NCBI GenBank assembly: GCA_015680635.1
Contig: JAABOA010000135.1
Span: 1 to 22,686, forward strand
Length of the DNA stretch: 22,686 nucleotides
Source of the DNA: Lunasporangiospora selenospora
Taxonomy: Eukaryota > Mortierellomycota > Mortierellomycetes > Mortierellales > Mortierellaceae
Direction of reading: 5' to 3'
The position numbers and the translations under genes were made by a program. Below the pieces are notes generated by a model. The model saw only the letters and a list, made by a program, of their open reading frames with translations. It was not told the DNA's origin and did not search any database. Shown here one piece after another: positions 1-8,822 of this stretch; position 1 is the first letter of the stretch, and each line of letters starts with the position of its first letter.

Positions 1-35
1 TTTTCGTTAATCTTCAAGACCGTCTCTCGCCCAAC

Positions 36-524
36 ATGTCCAGTGTAACGACGCTCTTGGCGTGGCTCATACCATGCGTTCTCATCGTCCTTGCCTTTGT
101 TGCATACCGCGTCTATGTCATCCGGACTCGAGGCCCTTCGCTGCCAACGTATCTGCAGGGCAATATCTTTGCAAGGACAAAGAGCTTCATCCCTGGAAGC
201 AGCCCTGCAGAACCCAAGGAACAACCCCAGAGCATTGCCCCTGGTGTTTACACCGTCCCGGCGCCGACGGCAGCGCTTCCCATCCGTAACGAGACTCGAA
301 TTGATATGCCCAATCAACAGCAGCCAGCCATGACCTCAATAACACCAGTTGTCCAAACGTTCACCCCAGTTTCTGGTGGCGACAAGGCTTCTATCTCTAG
401 CGGCGACAAGGCCTCCATCTATGGCGGCGACAAGGCCTCCATCTCGTCAGAATCCATCGAAACCAAGAACGAGGGACGGATACCCCCCTCACCTGCCATC
501 ACACGACTCTTGGCCATGAAGTAG
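36..524 (+). CDS. Small single-pass membrane protein, unknown function
   Basis: Open frame of 162 residues. Residues about 7-27 form one strongly hydrophobic helix (LLAWLIPCVLIVLAFVAY), followed at once by basic residues (RVYVIRTR), which suggests a cytosolic C-terminal side. The rest is Pro/Ser/Thr-rich and looks disordered. It holds three near-copies of a GDKASI unit at about residues 113-140. I do not recognise the family. The frame stays open from the first base of the window to this ATG, and a possible splice acceptor (cttcaag) lies at about 11-17, so the true start or further 5' exons could lie outside the window. The ATG at 36 is the first in frame. The gene lies 350 bp upstream of the COX9-like gene on the same strand. 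Confidence in a real gene is moderate; no function is inferred. Confidence 0.5.
   Translation: MSSVTTLLAWLIPCVLIVLAFVAYRVYVIRTRGPSLPTYLQGNIFARTKSFIPGSSPAEPKEQPQSIAPGVYTVPAPTAALPIRNETRIDMPNQQQPAMTSITPVVQTFTPVSGGDKASISSGDKASIYGGDKASISSESIETKNEGRIPPSPAITRLLAMK
369..455 (+). repeat. Triple in-frame GDKASI repeat
   Basis: Three tandem units encode (S/G)GDKASI(S/Y), spaced about 27-30 nt apart inside the first gene. The nucleotide copies (ggcgacaaggc and flanks) are nearly identical, which points to recent tandem duplication rather than selection on protein sequence alone. Confidence 0.7.
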
Positions 525-874
525 TAGTATACTAAGTAGTATCGATTAATACCTGCTCAATTTCGCACTGTTGTTGCTCTTCTCCCATCCCCACTCTCAC
601 TCTCGTTCTCACTCTCGCCCCCACTGGAGGAAAAAAAAAGAGCTAGCGTTGAAGTGCTCAAAACTGAATACCAAATAAACAATAATGCACCATGGAAACA
701 CCTTGTAAATTCACGTGATATGACCCGCAGAAGATCTGCGTGTCTGAAGAGCTCGGAGTCGCATTTTCTACAGAAAACAAGCTGAGGTCCGGACATCCGC
801 GCCGTCTCTCCTCCCTCTCTTTTTTCTACATCCCATCAATCCACTAGAATCACCACCTCATTCTACTTTCCATC
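525..874. other. Intergenic region, COX9-like promoter
   Basis: I see no coding potential in this 350-bp gap. A pyrimidine-rich block at about 794-833 (ctcctccctctctttttt) immediately precedes the ATG at 875. This resembles the C/T-rich leaders found upstream of the other genes here, so the block is likely the core promoter and 5' UTR. No clear TATA box was found. Confidence 0.45.
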
Positions 875-1595
875 ATGATCGCCCCCGTCCAGAACATGCT
901 CGGCAAGTCGATGTTGGCCCACATCACTTTCTCCCTCGCTCTCGGAGGGTATGTTTTTTTCTTTTTTTTATCTACCCCTGCATCGCGTTTTTTTATTTCT
1001 TCTCGCAGCTCTGGATTCCGTCAGCCTCCGATCAATCTTTGCAGCCAAACAACAAACAGAATAATTAATCGATCAAGCAGGACCAGGACTCTTCATTCAA
1101 TCCGCTCGACTCCCTCTCCCTCTCTTGTTCATATACTACAAAGAATGGGAGTGTCTTTCAACAACGCACCCTTCTCCGATAACCTGCCTGTGAACACTCT
1201 TTGTGATCTGGCCTTTTTTTTCTTGTTCAACTCGCTCACTGGAACCATACGGATATCCATAATTGGTCACGCAGAATATCCCTCTCTCCCCAACCCAGCC
1301 AGCGTTCCATACTCAACCATTGAGCTCCAAGACATTTAAAAAAAAACGCAATATTACAGTTGACGGGGACAGAGACCGGATACATAACCCTCTTATCCGC
1401 CACTCTACCCCTTCACTCGCGTTCCTCGTCTCTATTCTGACTCTAGCGAATTGGTAACTAACCCTCTCCCCCTCTGGGAACATCCTTTCTATCAAAATTA
1501 GTGCCGCCGCCGGAGCCTTCTGGGGCAAGATCGTCCTCCCCAACCGCCAGGCCCGCGACCAGTACTATGTCAACCTCCATGCCAACAAGGCTTAA
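875..1595 (+). CDS. cox9: Cytochrome c oxidase subunit, COX9/COX6C type
   Basis: Two exons, 875-948 and 1502-1595, join in frame (GG|T gives Gly) to a 55-residue protein beginning MIAPVQNMLGKSMLAHITF and ending RDQYYVNLHANKA. The layout matches fungal Cox9 (subunit VIIa, 59 residues in yeast) and animal COX6C: a short matrix N-terminus starting M-I-A-P, one transmembrane helix (about residues 14-36, Gly/Ala-rich), then a charged tail with an R-x-x-Y-Y-x-x-L pattern. The family is a structural subunit of respiratory complex IV in the inner mitochondrial membrane; there is no cleavable presequence. The intron begins GTATGT, ends TTAG and holds a CTAAC branch-like site near 1458. At 553 nt it is much larger than the coding sequence. 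The call rests on length, topology and remembered motif similarity. Confidence 0.78.
949..1501 (+). other. Large intron of the COX9-like gene
   Basis: A GT-AG intron of 553 nt interrupts a 168-nt coding sequence between codons 24 and 26. I looked for an embedded RNA gene (C/D box pairs, tRNA boxes) and saw none. It is pyrimidine-rich, with several T runs. The frame continues open from exon 1 to 1339, so retained intron would give a longer unrelated tail. Confidence 0.7.
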
Positions 1596-1913
1596 ATAGA
1601 GTCAATCTCTGTTTCTGTCCCCACCTACACGCGTTCCTTTTTCACCCCCACTCACTCCACAACACGCAGGCCGCAGCTCTTTTGTTTTAGATTCTAATAG
1701 GAGCGCGTCGTTTAGCGATTTATGATGCGTTCCTCACACCCCTCACCTCCATTTTAAGCCAACAACAATGCCTTTCATAAAAACTGTTGCGGTCATTATG
1801 CACATCAATATCGCTTGCTCGCTCGCTCGCTCTCTTTCCCTTATTTTTTTTTTCTTTTATCGTTTGGGTAAATGCGTGCTACTATTTTTTCTCTGTTTGG
1901 TCCCTGGCTTCAT
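1596..1913. other. Convergent 3' region between COX9-like gene and golgin
   Basis: This 318-bp gap separates two genes transcribed toward each other. It holds a short (GCTC)n run at about 1816-1832 followed by a T-rich stretch (ttattttttttttctttta, about 1840-1860). It probably contains both 3' UTRs, which may overlap. No gene was seen. Confidence 0.5.
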
Positions 1914-4900
1914 CTAACCAGAACCCCCAAAGAGTCCTCCCAAGACAAGGGATGAGGTAGAAGCAGGGGCAGACCTTTTCCGGAGGGATGCCACCTCGGC
2001 TGGAGATAGTTGTAGCACTGTCGTGAGAACGGGAAGAAGCTGCTCTCGATCAGTCGATTCGAGGTATTTGAGGACAATGTTCTTGAGATAATCCACATTG
2101 AGATTCTGTCGACGCTCAGCTCGATCGAGACTCCTGATCTCTTCCTTGAGGACCTATGTGATATGAATTTCCAAGGGAAAAGAAATTGGCCAATCAACTT
2201 TTGCTACGGAGAAAAAGTAAAATGACATTCATGGGGAAAAGGGTCTGAGGGTCTGAAGACGGGGGGGGGGGTGCAATTACCTTTTCTTGATCAAGCAATC
2301 GTTGGTGTCCTGCTTCACTCTCGTTCAAAAGCTCAGTCAGGTGTTGGAGTTTGATCTGGTATTCACGTTCTTTACTGATGTTCAATGCGGATGTTGCCAT
2401 CAATGCAGCCGTCGTTGGTGCCATCGTTGGTGTAGAATTGGTTGAAAGTCCCAAACCAACGCCTGCATCCTGGAAGGGCTGACGCTCAACAAACGGTTTT
2501 GTGGCAAGTAGATCAGATAGTGTTGCTACACATTGGGGGGAAAAAAAGTAAATATGCAATTTAGTCCTTCAGTCTCATAATCGCCTTTTTTCAACGACCA
2601 GTTGAAACATGCAACAACAACAATCCCGTACAATAAACGGGCTGCCTTTCATGGGATAGGGACATTGCCGAGGAAGCTCTCGAAATGGGCGAATCTTGTT
2701 CATAGGCCGAGAATGAAGTCCGTGGAGCAAGAGTGGTAGTTGTGACAGAGAGCTGTGAAGGTCCCTTGTAATCCTGCTCATTGTTCGGCGATGCCATAGC
2801 CTTGCTACCAACCGAGCCTTCCGAGTGGGCTTCAGAACCGCTAACAAGGTCACGTAACGTTTGAATCTCTTGCTTGGCCGCCGCAAGCTCATCACCGGTT
2901 CGGTCCAGAATTCTATGAAGCTCTGTATTCTCCTCTTCTTTTTTCGCCAGTCGGTCCTCGATACCCTTCGTGGTCCCGCCTAACTCTTGCCTCAGACTCT
3001 GTGATTCAGCTTCCCGCAACTCTTGTAAAGAAGCGAATCGAGATTCAGCAGATTGACGCTCCTGCTGGGCCTCCTTAAGCGATCGCTCAAGATCGCTCTG
3101 TCGCCGACTCTGTTGTCTCTCTTGTCGGTGAGAGATTTCAATTGTTGACTCGAGACGCGCGATCTGATCCAGTGCCAGCTGAAGTTCGCTCTCTACAGAC
3201 GATCTCTTGGACTCGGTCTCTTGAAGTTCCTTAGTGATGGACCTGATTTTATTAACAAGAGTTCTTTTGTTAGTCACTTTTGATACGAGCAGTATATCAT
3301 AGGTCAGAAAGTTCAAAAGGAAAGGACAGTCTACCTGTTTTCGCTCGCGATCGAGTCCAGATGTGTCTGAAGTTCCCTAATTTTGCTATCATCACTCGTC
3401 TCACCGGCCTCCTGTTGCTGCTGTAATAATAAGCTCGCGCGTTGCTTATATTGCTGGTATTCTTGGCGAAGTTTTTCTAGTTGTGCATGACTTTGCCTGT
3501 ATTTACTCTCCTAGAGAAATGAAGAAGTAAAAGTCCAAGGCTGGATTTAATCTCTTGATCTCGACTGTCTTGCCTTTTCACACTGGTGAGACGGTTGTGA
3601 CTTACCATCTGTCCTAGTTTGGATGCAGCCAGATCTGATTGATTCTTTAGGTCCGCTTCCAGGTCCTGAATGATTTCTAACCACCATGCATGTAACCAAA
3701 AAATGAACAATGAGCTGTTGTCAATAAACAAGGTGGTGTTTTACCCTGGCCCTCAGTCATGGCTCTCTCACTAAAATAAGACTTACGAGCTTGTTCCTCT
3801 GATTGCCCCAAGGTCGGTGCCTCTGCAGTTGGTTGATTCTCCAATTTTGCTTTGAGTTCCTCAATCTCTGTATCCTTTGTGGCGATTGACTGACGATACT
3901 CGTTCAAGTTTTTGTTGGCCGCTGCGAAAATAGCCTTCATCTTCTTCATCTTCTCATCATGTTCTGCTTTCTGCTTTCCAAGTTCTGTTGTCCTTTGCTC
4001 AAGCGATTTTTCCATCTCCCGAGACTCTTCTGTCTTGACAGCGAGTGACTGGGCCAATTCTTCAACTTTACTCTGGAGTATCGTGACCTCGGTACTCCAG
4101 TATTCCTCAGACAATTGCGTAAGTCCCTTGCTATCCGATGCTTCGGCTGTGGTGGATGTATCTTTGGACAAATCCTTGACTCCCTGATCTGTATTTTGTT
4201 CCTGTTTCGGGGAGAGGGTTACTCCTAGGGGATCAACAGAGTCATTCTCAGGCACCGAATCGATATCTTTGTTTTCTGAACCCTTCGCCTTTGGTGACAA
4301 CGCCTCATCCATGGTCTTTTCTTCATGGGTTCCCTTCATTGACTTGATCATTGCGCGTGCCTCCTGTAGCTCCTCGTTGAGTGATTCATTCTCGGTCCGG
4401 AGCCGATCTGCGTCCTTGGCAAACTACATTGCAGCAGCGGAATGAAGCAATCATTGCTTAGTTGCTGATGGCTGGTTATCAGATATCCCATTAAGAAATA
4501 ATATCAAAACTTCTAGGCTTTTGCTTTGAGAGCGATCTGGGCCAGTACCTCTACATTCTCATGGGCTGCTTTCTGGAGAAGCTTTTGACAGTTCTCAATC
4601 TCACTGTTGGCCTCATCTAATTGGGCTGCTAACTGGGCGTTGGTAGAGAAAGGGCTAAGAATTGGTTGGACAAAAAGTAAAAACAATCATGTTAGCTTGG
4701 TGGGATCGATCGTTGCACAGTATTTATCACAGTTCTACTTGCCTTGAACCGCCAGCGCCAGCGGCTCGAGCAGTCGGGTTCCTGTTGGGCTATGTGAGGT
4801 GAATGAGAGGCTGTCGGTAAGAGACCAGAGAGGCTAAAAAACCATGTCATTGCAGATGAGAAGAGAGCAGTCAGAATGCAATTCTCAATATTGGCATGCC

Positions 4901-5064
4901 TTTCGAGCTTGGCTGTTAGGACCGTTCTGATGTTGAGCTAGAGGTGAACCAGTGGTAGAGGGTCGGCGAGTGGATGCAGGCGATCCAGGCCGAGAATCCA
5001 GCGCCTCACTGGCCAAGGCAGCGAATGAGGATTCAGAGGCCTTTTTGAGGAGGGTATTGAACAT
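1914..5064 (-). CDS. GRIP-domain golgin (GCC1/Imh1-like coiled-coil tether)
   Basis: Nine minus-strand exons keep frame throughout and give 765 residues: 5064-4900, 4789-4743, 4654-4549, 4423-3787, 3676-3606, 3510-3335, 3242-2632, 2525-2281, 2153-1914. The N-terminus (MFNTLLKKASESS) is Ser/Pro-rich. Most of the remainder is heptad-like coiled coil, broken by a Ser/Thr-rich linker. The C-terminus is a clear GRIP domain (about residues 687-745): LKEEIRSLDRAERRQNLNVDYLKN, then REQLLPVLTTVLQLSP. In characterised golgins the aromatic residue matching Tyr708 contacts Arl1-GTP, so a trans-Golgi tether is expected. Total length is close to vertebrate GCC1. The start at 5064 is the downstream ATG; the same frame stays open to an ATG at 5202, but that extension is not coiled coil. 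The promoter signature lies about 1 kb upstream, so a leader exon may be missing. The exon 7 donor (GTACGG after 2632) is the least certain boundary. Confidence 0.88.
4655..4742 (-). other. GC-AG intron 2 of the golgin
   Basis: The donor reads CAAG|GCAAGT on the minus strand, which is the canonical GC-donor consensus (an otherwise perfect match to U1). The acceptor is ATTCTTAG. The intron is 88 nt and phase 2, joining AG to C to make a Ser codon and restoring the coiled-coil frame. Stronger support than for intron 1. Confidence 0.75.
4790..4899 (-). other. Putative GC-AG intron 1 of the golgin
   Basis: On the minus strand exon 1 ends CGAAAG and the intron begins GCATGC, ending ACATAG. It is 110 nt and phase 0. 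The GT dinucleotides I found nearby give the wrong phase for the downstream exon, so a GC donor is the simplest solution that keeps the frame. GC-AG introns are a known minor class of the major spliceosome. Confidence 0.55.
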
Positions 5065-6658
5065 GGGAGACGGGAAAGGGGAAACAGCGTCGCCGATGGG
5101 ACTGGGAGAACAAAAAGGGATGATGCCGGTGCGGAGATGAAGAATGTGGAAAGAGCAGATTGCAGGGGGTGAGATGCATGCGCCTTCCCATAAATGAAAC
5201 AAAGCAGCCCACTCTCACTCTCTGAGCTCCCATATTTGCAAGGGTGCCAGCAATCCTACGCCACAACCTGTGCCATTCCACCTGTTTCTGTGTTTGATCA
5301 AGGTAACTCGAGGTGGCTCAGGGGATTGTAGGGAGAGAGCTCAACCTTTGGGAGGGAGTAAAGTCAGGGTAGAGAAGGAAAGTATGGTTCAGCAAGAGTG
5401 GTGCTTAATCCCGTTGGTGTTGGCCGAGAGAGGAGCACTGTTCAGTCACCTTGCCGAACAATGGAGTATAAACCCTCTCTCTGTATGTTCTATACCCAAA
5501 TGTTTCTAGACTACGTGATTCACACAAAGGGAAAATCATGCTGGGTCGAAATGCTCTGAATCGACTGTTTTCGCATAAAGTAAGCCTGATGAGAAGACCT
5601 GAGTGCGTTGTTTTTACCTCGGATTGTCGACCGAGGCAATCCGTCTGACCTAGGGTCACTTTAGCTTAGACAGGAAGTGGTGACCTTGAGCTAAAGAGTA
5701 GGGGTCCTGGGTAGGCGGTAAGCATATCCCGGACACAAAGGGTGGCACTGATGCAGCAGAGATTCCTATCCTTGCTGATCATACGTCGTATCTCTGTTCC
5801 ATTCTTCCCTTGCCGAGTGTATATGCAGAGGATGAAGACACTGCCCTCAACCACAGAAAGTCTTCCATCGCCCTTGGGGTACTATAGAATATTGGAGCGA
5901 CTGACCCTTCTATCCTCCCTCGCCCCGGGCTACGGCAAGGAAGCCATATGGGATAGCGGATGTCGGCGATCAAGAGGAATGATAGAACGCGACGGTATCC
6001 GAGATCTCAATATCCAGTGGCCGGGTTCGTGGCGGCGGCGCAGGTCCGAAGGGCGTTGAGATTGGAGAAGAGACAAGAAACACAGTCAGTGGAATGTGCA
6101 AATAGACGACAGGCAGACATCGACTGGAGAAGTTGACTGCAAGAGAGAGACGAGACAAGACGAGACAAGAGAAAGAGAGTGGAGACGTGGGGGGAGAAGA
6201 GCGTGGAGAGAGGCACTCAGATTCCGATCCTCGCTTGAATGCTCCTTTTTTTTACTTGACTTTTGTTAGTGGAAGCCTTTAATCGTTGACGCAGTGATGC
6301 AGTGATAAATAAGCGAAGAAGCGCTATAAATCACGGTAAACCACACAAATCTCTCTTTCTCTCTTCTCTTCCTCTGGTTTTCGTCTCTTACTTCCTTTGT
6401 CGCATTCCTTTCTTGTCCTTCTATCCCCCCACGTCCCTGCAGTGCTGCCTGCACTTAAAAAGGACTCGGTCCTGTTCCTCGCTCCAGCATCGAAACTACT
6501 CTTCCTACTCTCGCGACTCGGTTCGTTCATCTTCGACACCCTCGACTGTTCTCGCATAAGACACTTTGAACAACACGCAGGACAGTCTGTCGCCATATTC
6601 TTTTTCACACACCGTCCTGTCAACTCCACTCCAGGCAACACTCAAACCACCATCCGCC
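5065..6658. promoter_or_regulatory. Divergent promoter region between golgin and tetraspanin-like gene
   Basis: No convincing coding sequence lies in this 1.6-kb gap. From about 6060 to 6215 the plus strand is purine-rich (pyrimidine-rich on the minus strand), and from about 6345 to 6560 it is pyrimidine-rich. The two leader-like tracts point away from each other around a centre near 6240-6340, which holds a TATAAAT at 6325-6331. This suggests two divergent start regions. The golgin start codon lies about 1 kb from its tract, leaving room for a long leader or a leader intron. The stretch 5300-6050 has nothing I recognise. Confidence 0.5.
6325..6331 (+). promoter_or_regulatory. Possible TATA box for the tetraspanin-like gene
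   Basis: TATAAAT sits about 330 bp upstream of the ATG at 6659 and just ahead of a long C/T-rich leader tract, a placement consistent with a core promoter. A chance match cannot be excluded. Confidence 0.3.
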
Positions 6659-8686
6659 ATGGGCGCACAACGCAGCGACACAAGGGAAAAAACCATCCCA
6701 CTCCTGCTCGAATACACCAGTGAGCAAGAGGAGCGGCTCCGGCAAGAGGTTTTGTATTCTCCACCCTCCAGGACACTACAGTGGTGTATCGCTCCACTTG
6801 TCTTCCTCGCTACCATGGTAAGTGACTCTGGGAGAAGAAATACAATAAAAATAAGGGAACAGGATAATGAAGGAAGATATGCCTGGACAATCTGCTGCAG
6901 GTGTGGAACGAGAATCTGCGAGTGTCACTAAGAGACTAGTCTTAACCTGATGGGCAGCACCGGTTCCAGACACTTTGGCTGCTCTCGTGCTCTCGCTCTC
7001 TCATATCTCATTCTCTCATTCACACAGACCGTAGAGCGCTTTGACGCTCTGGCGCTACTCTTTACCCCATCCCTGTCCTCTCTCCTTGACTTACTCGATC
7101 GAGCGAGTACATTGTGATTGAACAAAAAGGGACCAGACCCAGTCCTTGTGTGCGCCCCCTTGTTGGAGACCCGCTCCTGTGAGAGAACGAGAGCAAAAAA
7201 ACTCCCTTTTTCTTACCTGTAGAGTAGGCCACCTTGCACTAGCTTGTCTTTCCTTCTCCTTTGTCATGTTCCTTTGTTCTTCTCTTCCGTTATTCTCCCA
7301 ACTACTTGCCACCTGAGTAATTCGCTTCTCTACCTTCGCCATTTTGCTGACTATAGCATTCTTCTCATTTCAGTCCTCATTCCGATGGCATGTGTGTTAC
7401 ATTCTGCGCTCTGCACTCTCGCACTCTGTGCCTGTTGTTTAAGATACTAACCATCGTCAAACACGGTCATTGCAATATACTCTAGGTGCCTGCATCTGTA
7501 CTGTTAGTCTACATCCTACAAGCGCAGAATCGACACTCGACTGTGGCAACGATACACCATGGAGTCACCTTAATTCCAACGTTATCCGTCGGAGTTGACA
7601 TAATGGGAATTGGAGTCGTCCTAGTGTCGCTCGTAGGTCTTTTTGGAGTCGCCAAAGGCTGCACACGGCTGATGAATTTGGTAAGCAATCCAAACTCGAC
7701 TGACAAACCAGATATTCATTACTTTGGGCAAGAGAAAGAAAATATATATTAACGATGGTCGTCTTTTTCTAGTACTTTGTGATTGTGCTGTGCTTTATCA
7801 TCATCCAGGTTGGTTCCGCCATCTCAGGATTCATGTCAGGATCGTCGTGGATCTATGATGCTCTGGAACAATCATGGGATCGGGCGTATCAGAAAGACAA
7901 GTCTTTGATCCATGATTTACAACTGGAGGTAAAGAGACAAATCTAGTCGATTTTGTATAAAGAGGCGCTTCACTGTGGCATTGGATGGAATACTTGGGCA
8001 ACGGCTCTAATTTTTTCGACACGACTATGAATTCATCTAGTTCAGCTGCCGTGGATTCCATTCAGCAGAGGACAGGGCAGTGCACATTTCAGAGGATATG
8101 GACATGCCTCTTCCAGCTTGTGGACAAGTCTTGCTCTTGCGTTTTGGAAAACGACTTCAGCGCCTTGGTCTTCTTATCTTTTGCATCCGACTGATTCAGG
8201 TAATAGCAGACACAGAAGTTTTACAGAACTTTCCTTGTCTATGCACTATGGGATGCATTCACTGATCAACCAATCCGTGGTATATAATTTATCTAGCTTA
8301 CGGGCGTATTCCTGCTCTCGATCCTTTTCAAGCATTTGGCTTCCACAGTTCAATCAGAAGAAGGCGAGGAAAACGAAGCGGATGAGGAGTCTCCATACTT
8401 CCCGAGTGAAAAGCTGCTTGAGGAGGAAAGCGCACGTATACCACTCCTGTCTATGGAAGACTATGACCTGCCACACTATTCGGTCCATGACGAGCCTGTT
8501 GGGGATGAGAATGATGACGACGACGACGACGACGACGAGAATGACGATGGACATAGAGCTAGCTGCACAGGTGTGGTGTGGGGAGCAAGGAGCTGTCATA
8601 CCCATTTTGACAATCATGACTATTCCTACTATGGCCTGCCAGAGTATGCAGAGGACGAACGAGAGACACAGGTCTATGTTGCTTGA
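6659..8686 (+). CDS. Tetraspanin-like four-helix membrane protein with acidic tail
   Basis: Five exons, all joined in phase 0, give 352 residues: 6659-6817, 7486-7680, 7773-7928, 8041-8199, 8297-8686. The ATG sits in a strong context (ccgccATGG). Four membrane helices fall at about residues 42-64, 88-108, 119-141 and 211-235. The loop between helices 3 and 4 is about 70 residues and holds Cys-Arg-Gly-Phe at 173-176 and a later Pro-Ala-Cys-Gly (Cys197), resembling the tetraspanin large extracellular loop, which usually has Cys-Cys-Gly. The TM2 region with GLFGVAKGCTRLMNLYF and the small loop between TM2 and TM3 fit tetraspanins. Tetraspanins organise plasma-membrane microdomains. The long cytosolic tail (residues 236-352) is strongly acidic, with eight consecutive Asp at about 296-303, encoded by GAC/GAT repeats. 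Intron 1 is 668 nt and splits TM1. Other four-TM families are possible alternatives. Confidence 0.75.
8513..8541 (+). repeat. GAC/GAT trinucleotide run encoding poly-Asp
   Basis: A near-perfect GAC/GAT triplet run codes for the Asp stretch in the tail of the tetraspanin-like protein. Length polymorphism is likely because triplet runs slip. Confidence 0.8.
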
Positions 8687-8818
8687 TACCTCTTCTCATT
8701 GAAATAATAAAAAAAATTAAAAATTAAAGCCTCTCTGAGCCATTTTTTGGACTCTTTTCTCTTTCTCTCTTTGCTTCATCCAACATTCGACTCTCCACTC
8801 CAGCATGAAGGCGACAAC
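8687..8818 (+). promoter_or_regulatory. Very short spacer: poly(A) signal and RING gene promoter
   Basis: Only 132 bp separate the tetraspanin-like stop codon from the RING gene start. An AATAAA at 8706-8711, in an A-rich run, is a plausible cleavage signal for the upstream gene. The remainder (about 8750-8800) is C/T-rich like other leaders here. The two transcripts may overlap or the genes may share read-through. Confidence 0.5.
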
Positions 8819-8822
8819 ATGA
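8805..8822 (+). promoter_or_regulatory. Five-codon upstream ORF overlapping the RING start codon
   Basis: An ATG at 8805 opens a five-codon frame that ends in TGA at 8820-8822. That stop overlaps the main ATG at 8819 as ATGA. If included in the leader, it could reduce initiation or depend on reinitiation. Its transcription is assumed, not shown. Confidence 0.4.

Noticed and set aside
5065-5202. N-terminal extension of the golgin from an ATG at 5202
   Set aside because: The extra 46 residues are Cys/Pro/Ile-rich and unlike the rest of the protein; MFNTLLKKA at 5064 is a more natural start. Not fully excluded.
5586-5648. CTGATGA and a later CTGA resembled a C/D-box snoRNA
   Set aside because: The first base does not fit box C, and no closing stem flanks the boxes.
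5742-6059. Open frame of 105 codons in the divergent promoter region
   Set aside because: No recognisable domain, skewed composition from the purine-rich tract, and a competing minus-strand leader signature.
8747-8818. 24-residue extension at the start of the RING protein
   Set aside because: It begins at TTG, not ATG; the first in-frame ATG is 8819.
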